Assembly: GCA_020638875.1 (NCBI GenBank)
Contig: JACKHS010000001.1
Coordinates: forward strand, 310,001 to 374,000
Direction of reading: 5' to 3'
DNA length: 64,000 nucleotides
DNA from: Planctomycetota bacterium
GTDB taxonomy: Bacteria; Planctomycetota; UBA1135; GCA-002686595
Shown here in pieces: positions 57,754 to 64,000 of this stretch. Made by a program: the position numbers and the translations under genes. Numbering within the stretch: the stretch's first letter is position 1; each line of letters begins with the position of its first letter. The notes beneath the pieces were generated by a model. The model was not told the DNA's origin. It did not search any database and saw only the letters and a list, made by a program, of their open reading frames with translations.

Positions 57754-59486
57754 CGCGGGCCCGGCGCGTCCGCCGCCTCCGGCTCGAGGTCGAGGCACAG
57801 CGCCCTGAACCAGTGGCGCACGCCCTCGTTCCACGCCGTCCACGCGGCGGCGATCTCCTCGTTGCCCACCGCGCGCGCCGCGTCCACGCGCACGCGCCGC
57901 GCGCGGCTCATGCTCTTCAGGTAGCGGTCGAGGTCGCCGGGCTCGGGGTCGGCCACGGCGAGCGCGGTGCACAGCGCGGCCACGGCCATGCGGCGCAGCT
58001 CCTCGGCGTCCACCATCGCGTAGCGGTCGAGCGAGGTCTGGAACGTGAAGTCGGTGAAGTGCCAGAAGAGCACCGCCGGGACGCCCGCCGCGAGCATCAC
58101 CTCGTGGTCGGTGCCGCCCTCGTACGGGTTCTCGTGCGTCTCCCAGCCGCCGACGTGCCGCGCGACGTCGACGAGCGCGCAGCGCGCGACGATCGCGAGG
58201 CCGTTCGGCACGAGCGCGTCCTCGTCCACCGGGCGCGCGCCCCACAGGCTGTGCTGGTCGGGCGGGATCGCGACGAGCGCGCCGGGGTCGGGCGTGCGCT
58301 CGAGCAGCGGCACCGCGCCGGTGCGCTCGCGCGACTCGCCGATCATCACCGGGTGCACGGCGGCCACGGGCTCGCGCGTCGTCGCGGCGAGCCAGGTCTC
58401 GGACGCGGCCAGCTCCGGCCCCCACACGAAGGTCAGGCTGCGCGCCGGGCGGTGCAGGCCGCCGCGCTCGAGCATGCGCGCCACGGCGAGCGCGTCCTCG
58501 AGCAGGCCGGCCGCGCCGCTGGCGTTGTCGTTGGCGCCGGGCGCGAGCACGTGGCTGGGCAGCACGACGGTCTCGTCCGGTCGCTCGCCGCCGACCACGG
58601 TGGCGACCAGCGTGCGCGCCGTGCTCGGGCCGCGCGCGACCTCGGCGGTGAGGTGCAGCGTCGCGCCGCCGCGCGCCTCGGCCTCGACGATGCGGCGGTA
58701 GGAGCGCGGCGAGATCATCGCGGTCGGCAGCTCGACCTCGCCCTCGAGCGCGCGGGACTGGATCGCGTCGAGGTGGCGCTCGCGGCCGGTCGGGTCGACC
58801 GCGTAGCTCGCCTGCGCGGCCGACACGAGCGCGACGGCGCCCGCGCGCTGCGCGCGCAGCAGCAGGTCGGGGCGTGGCGTGGCCTCGACGACGAGCACGC
58901 AGCCGGGCTCGAGCTCCTCGAGGCCGAGCGCCACGGGCCCGCGCACGTCGCAGCTCGGCGCGTAGTCGGGAAGCATGCAGCGGTCGGGGTCGATCGGCGC
59001 GTCGAAGGCGTGCAGCACCGCCGCGCCGCCGCCGGCGGTCTCGAGCTCGAGCTTCGCGCGCAGCGGGTCCCACGCCGGCCGCGCGAGCGGCGTCGCGAGT
59101 TCCTCGAGCTCGAGGCCGGGCGTGGTGCCGAAGCCGACCTCGCGCAGGTGCCGCGCGAGCTCGTCGAGCGACTCGTCGTACCCGCGCGAGCCCGCGGTGC
59201 GCACGCGGTCGTCGAGGAAGCGCACGACCTCCATCGCCGCGTCCGGGCGGAACGCGTTGTAGGTCGCGTGCACCCAGCGCGCGGGGCCGCTCTCCGCGAG
59301 CTCGACGCGCGGGCCGTGGTGGTCGAGCTCCTCCTCGGGCTGCTCGAGGCTGCGCACGAGCTCCTCGGCCGAGGGGATCGCCGGGCCGCGGCAGGCGCCG
59401 ACGAGCGCGACGCCCGCGAGCACCGGCCCCAGCGAACGCCGGGTCGACCCGACTCCCCTCGCGCGCAACCGGCTCGGCGCTCCCAT
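57750..59486 (-). CDS. M28-like peptidase lipoprotein (copy 2, metal site altered)
   Basis: 578 residues, closely related in layout to the next gene (same ends such as WHFTDFTFQTSLDRYAMVD), so the two are a tandem duplication. A lipobox GVALVGAC sits near residue 30. The His/Asp motif VLPSHVLAPGANDNASGAAG and the final TDHEVMLAAGVPA are kept, but the acidic pair reads WGPELAAS and the metal Asp of SADMLGQ is replaced (VHPVMIGES). It may therefore be inactive or have changed metal binding. First of the three-gene set with copy 1 and the asparaginase. Confidence 0.8.
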   Translation of the reverse strand: MGAPSRLRARGVGSTRRSLGPVLAGVALVGACRGPAIPSAEELVRSLEQPEEELDHHGPRVELAESGPARWVHATYNAFRPDAAMEVVRFLDDRVRTAGSRGYDESLDELARHLREVGFGTTPGLELEELATPLARPAWDPLRAKLELETAGGGAAVLHAFDAPIDPDRCMLPDYAPSCDVRGPVALGLEELEPGCVLVVEATPRPDLLLRAQRAGAVALVSAAQASYAVDPTGRERHLDAIQSRALEGEVELPTAMISPRSYRRIVEAEARGGATLHLTAEVARGPSTARTLVATVVGGERPDETVVLPSHVLAPGANDNASGAAGLLEDALAVARMLERGGLHRPARSLTFVWGPELAASETWLAATTREPVAAVHPVMIGESRERTGAVPLLERTPDPGALVAIPPDQHSLWGARPVDEDALVPNGLAIVARCALVDVARHVGGWETHENPYEGGTDHEVMLAAGVPAVLFWHFTDFTFQTSLDRYAMVDAEELRRMAVAALCTALAVADPEPGDLDRYLKSMSRARRVRVDAARAVGNEEIAAAWTAWNEGVRHWFRALCLDLEPEAADAPGPR

Positions 59487-59496
59487 GCGGCTCCTC

Positions 59497-60363
59497 CTAC
59501 TCCAGGTACTTGTCGATCAGGAGACCCAGGCGCTGGCGCGCCTCGGCGGGGATGCGGTCCTTGGCGGTCATGATGGCGTACTGCAGCGCGCTGTCGCACG
59601 AGCAGTCGCCCATCGCGGCGACCTTGGGCGCGGCGGCGCGGATCACCGCGCGCGCCTTCTCCACGTTCGCGTGCATGATCGCGACGATCGCCTCGACCGT
59701 CACGTCGTCGTGGCTCTCGTGCCAGCAGTCGTAGTCCGTGGCCATCGCCATCGTCGCGTAGCCGATCTCGGCCTCGCGCGCGAGCCGCGCCTCCTGCAGG
59801 TTCGTCATGCCGATCACGTCGACGCCCCAGGTGCGGTAGATCTTCGACTCGGCGCGCGTCGAGAACTGCGGGCCCTCCATGTTGAGGTAGGTGCCGCGGT
59901 CGTGGGCCTTCACGCCCACCTCGGCGCACGCCGCCAGCAGGTGCTGGCGCACCTCCTCGCAGATCGGGTCGGCGAACATCACGTGCGCGACGACGCCCTC
60001 CTCGAAGAAGGTGTCGGCGCGGTGGCGCGTGCGATCGAAGAACTGGTCGATCAGCACGAAGTCGCCCGGGACGATGTCCTCGCGCATGGAGCCCACCGCC
60101 GACACGGACAGGATGCGGCTCACGCCGAGCTGCTTCATGCCGTAGAGGTTCGCGCGGAAGTTGATCTCCGTCGGGCTCAGCCGGTGGCCGCGGCCGTGGC
60201 GCGGCAGGAAGACGAGCTGCGTGTCGCCGAGCCGGCCGCAGAGGTAGCTGTCGGAGGGCGCCCCGTAGGGCGTGTAGATCGAGACCTCGCGCAGGTCGGT
60301 CAGGCCGTCCATCTCGTAGAGGCCCGAGCCGCCGATCACTCCGACGACGTGTCCAGGGGTCAT
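59497..60363 (-). CDS. mtnP: S-methyl-5'-thioadenosine phosphorylase
   Basis: 288 residues, usual length. The trimeric phosphorylase splits methylthioadenosine to adenine and 5-methylthioribose-1-phosphate in methionine salvage. VGVIGGSGLYEMDGL holds the phosphate loop, then LPRHGRGHRLSPTEINFRAN, SAVGSMREDI, YLNMEGPQFSTRAESKIYR, GMTNLQEARLAREAE and ATDYDCWH. Its 10-base gap to the M28 copy 2 gene suggests the two could be co-transcribed, though the functions differ. Confidence 0.95.
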   Translation of the reverse strand: MTPGHVVGVIGGSGLYEMDGLTDLREVSIYTPYGAPSDSYLCGRLGDTQLVFLPRHGRGHRLSPTEINFRANLYGMKQLGVSRILSVSAVGSMREDIVPGDFVLIDQFFDRTRHRADTFFEEGVVAHVMFADPICEEVRQHLLAACAEVGVKAHDRGTYLNMEGPQFSTRAESKIYRTWGVDVIGMTNLQEARLAREAEIGYATMAMATDYDCWHESHDDVTVEAIVAIMHANVEKARAVIRAAAPKVAAMGDCSCDSALQYAIMTAKDRIPAEARQRLGLLIDKYLE

Positions 60364-60424
60364 GGTGTCCGTGGGTCAGGGGGGTGCGTGGAGCGCAGAG
60401 TCTACGCGATGGCCCCGCGCGCGC

Positions 60425-61900
60425 TCACGCCCCGCTTCCGTCGCCGTCGGGACGCCGCGCCCGGCGGCGCGCCGCGCGCTCCCACGCGGAGCCCGGGGTC
60501 GGCGGCCGGACGGCGCGCGTCGCGCCGCTCCCCGCGCTCAGGTCGCGCGCGCGCCGTGCGCGTCGCGCGCGGCGCCGCGGCGCTTCGCGCCCGGACTGGT
60601 CGAGGTCGCGTCGGCGCCCTTGCCGCGGCGGGCGCCCATGCGGCCTGCGCGCGCGACGCGCGCGCGCGTCGCCGCGGCCCTGCGCGCCGTCGCGCCCCGT
60701 GCCCGCGCGCGCGAGGGCGCGCAGGTCGAGCGGACCGCGGCGCGGTTCGGCGAGCAGCGCCTGGACCACGAGCGTCGCGTAGGCGCCGCGCGGCAGCTCG
60801 AACGACAGCACGCGGTCCTCGCGGCCCGCGCGCCCCTCGCGCTGCACGCGCAGGTGCTCGGGCTTGACGAACATGCGCCGGTCCTCGCCCTTGAGCTGGA
60901 AGCCGCTGACGCCTTCGATGCGGAAGCGGTCGGCGTCGAGCCCCTCGTCCGCGAGCACCTCCGCGAAGAGCGCGCGCTGCGCGGGCACCTCGACGTCGGC
61001 GAGGCCGTCGCCGGGCAGCCGCAGCACGCTCTTCCACTCGGCGACCTCCTCGAGGAAGCGCTCGGGGAAGACCAGCGGGCCCTCGATCGAGGCGGCCACC
61101 CGCGCGCCCTTCTCACCCGAGACGCGCGCGAGGAACCACGCGAGCGCGCGGTTCCAGACGTGCGACTGGAAGGCGTAGAGGTGGATCAGGCGCAGGCGCG
61201 AGCTCACGTGGTAGAAGGCGCCGCGGAAGTCGTCGGGCTCCTTGCGCAGGTGCTCGAAGACCGAGTGGTGCTCGCCGAAGCGCCCGGCGATCTCGCGACA
61301 CGCGGCCCAGTCTCCCCAGGCTTCGCGCAGCGCCGCCTTGAAGCGCCCGAGCTGCCCCGCGTCGTGCGGCGACTCGGCGCACAGGAGGTCCTTCAGCGCG
61401 CGCTCGTCGTGCCCGAGCATCAGCTCGCGCGCGACCCAGCCCTGCGCGTGTCGCAGGTTGCCGAAGCGCTGCTCGCCGAAGTAGTTCGGGACGCCGAGCT
61501 TGGCGACGATGGCGCGGTTGCGCTCGAGGAGCTCGAGCTCGTGCGCGGTGAGGTCGCGCAGGCGCAGCTCGAACGCGTTGCCGCGCGAGTGCTCGGCCGT
61601 GAGCGCTTCGCGCGCGCCGCCCACCAGGCGGATCTTGAGCTCGGGCTTGTCGAGCTCCACGCGCCGCCCCCCGGGCACGGACATGTACTGCGTGGTCACG
61701 CCCTGGCGGTCCTTGAGGCCGGCCATGCCGACGTCGGCGGTCGGCACGTCCGCGAGCGTCGCGAGCGCCTCGGCCGCCTCGAGCGAGGTCAGCTTGCGCT
61801 TCTGGACGAGGTAGACGCGGTGCGGGCCGTGCTCGGCGATGTACGCCTCGTCGAGCAGCTCGCGCACGCGGAAGTCACCGGGCTTGGTCTTGAGTCTCAT
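60425..61900 (-). CDS. truD: tRNA pseudouridine synthase TruD with long Arg-rich tail
   Basis: 491 residues; ATG 61898-61900 overlaps the rluA stop. TruD modifies U13 of tRNA-Glu. The active Asp lies in GMAGLKDRQGVTTQYMSV; NYFGEQRFGNLRHAQGWVAR, GNAFELRLRDL and the later FQSHVWNRALAWFL and SVLRLPGDGL segments are typical. Homology ends near residue 385 (GAYATLVVQALLAEP). The remaining ~100 residues are almost only Arg, Ala and Gly and look out of frame, so the true end may be near 60.7 kb or in the frame stopping at 60538. Confidence 0.85.
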   Translation of the reverse strand: MRLKTKPGDFRVRELLDEAYIAEHGPHRVYLVQKRKLTSLEAAEALATLADVPTADVGMAGLKDRQGVTTQYMSVPGGRRVELDKPELKIRLVGGAREALTAEHSRGNAFELRLRDLTAHELELLERNRAIVAKLGVPNYFGEQRFGNLRHAQGWVARELMLGHDERALKDLLCAESPHDAGQLGRFKAALREAWGDWAACREIAGRFGEHHSVFEHLRKEPDDFRGAFYHVSSRLRLIHLYAFQSHVWNRALAWFLARVSGEKGARVAASIEGPLVFPERFLEEVAEWKSVLRLPGDGLADVEVPAQRALFAEVLADEGLDADRFRIEGVSGFQLKGEDRRMFVKPEHLRVQREGRAGREDRVLSFELPRGAYATLVVQALLAEPRRGPLDLRALARAGTGRDGAQGRGDARARRARRPHGRPPRQGRRRDLDQSGREAPRRRARRARRARDLSAGSGATRAVRPPTPGSAWERAARRRARRPDGDGSGA

Positions 61901-62928
61901 CGTCTGCGGTAGGGCCGCACCTTCGCGAGCTGCTTCAGCGCGCGCTGGAAGTCCTTGGGCATGGGCGCCGTGACCTCGTGCAGGCCGCCCGCGGCGTCCG
62001 GGAAGGTCAAGGAGAGCGCGTGCAGCGTCAGGCGGTCGATCAGCGGCGACTCGGCGCGCCCGCGCTTCTCGCGGTAGTTGCGCTTGAGCTCCGACAGCTT
62101 CAGCGCGTCGCGGCGGCCGTAGAGCTTGTCCACCGCGAGCGGGAAGCCCTCGGCCGCGAGGTGCACGCGGATCTGGTGCGTGCGGCCGGTCACCGGCTCG
62201 CAGCGCAGCAGCGTGAAGCCGGCGAAGCGCTCCTCGATGCGCACGCGCGTCTGCGAGGGCTTGCCCTCCTGCTCGTCGATGCGCATGCGGCCGGAGCGGC
62301 GCAGGTCGGGGCCGATCGGCCGGTCGATCAGTGCCTCGTCGTCCGCGGCGAGCGGGTACTCGCCCTCGACGAGCGCGAGGTACTGCTTGTGGACCGCGCG
62401 CCCGGCGAACGCCTCGCGCAGCCGCCGCTCGGCCTCGAGCGTCTTCGCGACGAGCACGGCGCCGCTGGTCTCCTTGTCGATGCGGTGCACGATGCGCGGC
62501 CGGAAGCCGAGCCCCTCCGCCGGCAGGTCGGCGGCCTCGGGCTCCACGTCGGCGCGCTGCAGCGCGAGCTGCAACAGGCCGCCCGACAGGCACGCGTTGC
62601 CGCGCTCCCAGCGCTCGGGCTCGACCGGCAGGCCGGCGGGCTTCTCGACCACCAGCACCTCGTCGTCCTCGAACAGCACGACGAGCTCCAGCGTCGGCGC
62701 GACCGGCGGCTGGGGCAGGTCGTCGGCCTCCTCGTCGATGTCGATCGACACGACCTGGTCGCTGCGCACGCGCTGCGAGGGCTGCGTCGGCTGCCCGTCG
62801 ATCAGCACGCGCCCTTCACGCACCTGGCGCCGCAGGAAGCCCTTGTTCAGGAGCGGGTAGAGCAGGCACAGGAACTCGTCGAGCTCGATCCCCGTGCGCT
62901 CGCGAGGAACGACGATGTGATCGGTCAC
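61897..62928 (-). CDS. RluA-family rRNA/tRNA pseudouridine synthase
   Basis: 343 residues from GTG 62926-62928. An S4-like N-terminus (LNKGFLRRQVREGRVLIDGQ) is followed by the catalytic core VVEKPAGLPVEP, PRIVHRIDKETSGAVLVAK (active Asp in HRIDKETSG), HKQYLALVEGEYPL, CEPVTGRTHQIRVHLAAEGF and a C-terminal LHALSLTFPDAAGG. It makes pseudouridine in rRNA or tRNA; which RluA/C/D type cannot be told. The gene sits between hpt and truD with four-base overlaps on both sides. Confidence 0.93.
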   Translation of the reverse strand: MTDHIVVPRERTGIELDEFLCLLYPLLNKGFLRRQVREGRVLIDGQPTQPSQRVRSDQVVSIDIDEEADDLPQPPVAPTLELVVLFEDDEVLVVEKPAGLPVEPERWERGNACLSGGLLQLALQRADVEPEAADLPAEGLGFRPRIVHRIDKETSGAVLVAKTLEAERRLREAFAGRAVHKQYLALVEGEYPLAADDEALIDRPIGPDLRRSGRMRIDEQEGKPSQTRVRIEERFAGFTLLRCEPVTGRTHQIRVHLAAEGFPLAVDKLYGRRDALKLSELKRNYREKRGRAESPLIDRLTLHALSLTFPDAAGGLHEVTAPMPKDFQRALKQLAKVRPYRRR

Positions 62929-63497
62929 GCGCCGAGGGTCTCGCCCGAAGCGGCCGCCGGCCGCGAGTACACCTCGGGGCGCAGGGCGCCGACGAAGGGC
63001 AGGTTGCGGTACTCGCCGGCGTAGTCGAGGCCGTAGCCGACCACGAACAGGTTCTCGACCTGGAACACGCGATAGTCCGCGTCGAACGCGACGGCGCGCC
63101 GACCGGGCTTGTCGAGGAAGACGCAAGTGCGCACCTCCTCGGCGCCGCGCGCGCGGAAGGCCTCGGCCAGGGACGCCATCGTCTTGCCCGTGTCGAGGAT
63201 GTCGTCGACGAGCAGCAGCCGCCGCCCGCGGATCTCGTGGTCCGTAGGGAAGAAGTTCAGCTCGAGCCGGCCGGACTCGGTCCCGTCGCCGTAGCTCGAG
63301 GCCGACACGAAGGCCAGCTCGAGCGGGATCGGGATCCGGCGGATCAGGTCGGAGGCGAAGACGCAGGAACCCTTGAGCACGGAGACCACCGTGAACTTGG
63401 AGCCGCGGTAGTGCGCGGTGACCTCGCGGGCCACGCGGTCGATGCCGTCCAGGATCTGTTCCTCGTTGAAGAGGATGCGTTCGATGTCGTCGTTCAC
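62925..63497 (-). CDS. hpt: Hypoxanthine-guanine phosphoribosyltransferase
   Basis: 190 residues from GTG 63495-63497, usual size. It salvages hypoxanthine and guanine with PRPP. ILFNEEQILDGIDRVA at the start, SVLKGSCVFASDLIRRI with the flexible loop, then LLLVDDILDTGKTMASLAEA (the PRPP motif) and FVVGYGLDYAGEYRNLP at the end are diagnostic. It is the first gene of the hpt-rluA-truD chain. Confidence 0.95.
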   Translation of the reverse strand: MNDDIERILFNEEQILDGIDRVAREVTAHYRGSKFTVVSVLKGSCVFASDLIRRIPIPLELAFVSASSYGDGTESGRLELNFFPTDHEIRGRRLLLVDDILDTGKTMASLAEAFRARGAEEVRTCVFLDKPGRRAVAFDADYRVFQVENLFVVGYGLDYAGEYRNLPFVGALRPEVYSRPAAASGETLGA

Positions 63498-63899
63498 GGC
63501 GCAGCGGGGTCGGGAGAGCCGGGAGTCTACTCCAAATCCCGGACGGACCGACGCCCGCGGGCGGCTTCGGCGGCCCGCAGCGGGCCCACGGGCGCCGCGA
63601 CGCGCGCGGTTCGCGCCCCTCCCCGAGCGGCGCGGGCGTCCGCGGCGGGCCTGTCCCGGCGCTCGGAATGGACACGGGAATCCGTTTCCACGAGCCGGGT
63701 CCATTGCGATAGATTGCCGCGCAGACAATTGAATACCGAGGCGCGGAGACTTATCTCCTTGTCGACGCGTCCCCGAATCGCACCGGTTCGGAGTCGCTCG
63801 TTCGAAGCGACCTCCTGGACGATCTCGTATCCGGCGGCCCCCCGCCGCCGGCCGCCCGTGGACCCCCCCTCCGCTGGGATCGACCACCCCTCCCCCAAC
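63498..63899. other. Divergent intergenic region with a dyad
   Basis: About 400 bases, AT-richer from 63700 on. A seven-base inverted repeat (AATGGAC at 63667-63673 and GTCCATT at 63699-63705) flanks a GGGAATCCG stretch and may be an operator. Further on, TTGAATACC and TTATCTCC are AT-rich patches. A pyrimidine-rich run (63840-63899) leads to the next start. No clear promoter pair was found. Confidence 0.45.
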
Positions 63900-64000
63900 A
63901 TGGACACAGGAATCGAAGAGATGGCGAAACGTTCCTACCACCGCCGCAGCGACGAGGAGCTCATCGCGGAGCTGCAGGACAAGATCAAGATGGTCGAGCG
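63900..64000 (+). CDS. Small basic protein, cut by window edge
   Basis: Only 33 residues are visible. ATG 63900 opens MDTGIEEMAKRSYHRRSDEE; the second ATG (63921, MAKRSYHRRSDEEL) is the better start because GAAGAG lies directly before it. The sequence LIAELQDKIKMVE continues as a charged helix. No family recognised; possibly a short regulatory or DNA-binding protein. Confidence 0.55.
   Translation, partial: MDTGIEEMAKRSYHRRSDEELIAELQDKIKMVE

Overview
The window is very GC-rich, Gram-negative-type DNA from a free-living bacterium, most likely an uncultured Planctomycetota lineage. Evidence: a secreted beta-propeller protein ending in the Cys-rich CFGDGSG...CPCG tail common in planctomycetes, an FG-GAP/ASPIC-type protein, several ECF sigma factors, outer-membrane assembly genes (a BamD-like lipoprotein and LptE), and predominantly GTG/ATG start codons overlapping the preceding stop. 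There is no rRNA, tRNA, phage, insertion sequence or CRISPR array; the one RNA gene is RNase P RNA.

Layout. 1-5.3 kb (minus): an ECF-like sigma factor and hutI, a degenerate zinc-ribbon peptidase, a frame-disrupted secreted protein and an edge-truncated polytopic membrane protein. 5.7-14.1 kb (plus): a secreted propeller protein, a CNNM/CorC transporter, a DUF3750 lipoprotein, a hybrid histidine kinase, recO, a BamD-like lipoprotein and lptE, mostly overlapping by four bases. 14.4-21.8 kb (plus): ftsH, folP, a fused diadenylate cyclase-YbbR gene, glmM and tsaB. 21.9-22.4 kb: a bacterial histone-fold gene with a lysine-rich tail, divergent from alr. 22.4-32.3 kb: alr, a giant AsmA-like protein, an FAD monooxygenase, manC, ruvX and a von Willebrand/HEAT protein. 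32.5 kb: rnpB. 33-42 kb: NUDIX, a 79-residue conserved small protein, an FG-GAP protein, then a minus-strand group of an M1 aminopeptidase, a probable selenocysteine-containing AhpD-like protein and a frame-disrupted beta-helix protein. 42-49 kb: a metallopeptidase, an alanine/sodium symporter, a DegT aminotransferase, a compositionally distinct pair of small genes and an EF-hand protein. 49.3-54.7 kb (minus): subtilase - ECF sigma - unknown protein X - TPR-CHAT protease operon. 55-63.5 kb (minus): an Ntn asparaginase with two tandem M28 peptidases, then mtnP, truD, rluA and hpt. A last gene is cut by the right edge.

The most interesting items are: (i) the S8 / ECF sigma / X / TPR-CHAT operon, which has the protease-plus-sigma logic of the type III-E CRISPR accessory module but without any CRISPR parts; (ii) an AhpD-family gene whose second redox cysteine codon is TGA, with the family motif otherwise exact; (iii) the histone-fold protein with an H1-like tail; (iv) the CdaA-YbbR fusion directly upstream of glmM.

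A caution for any reader: at least eight places show coding frames broken by single-base shifts while protein-like sequence continues in another frame. Three of them are runs of four G/C where three would restore the frame. This looks more like residual indel errors in the assembly than decay, and several gene ends and starts given here depend on that reading.
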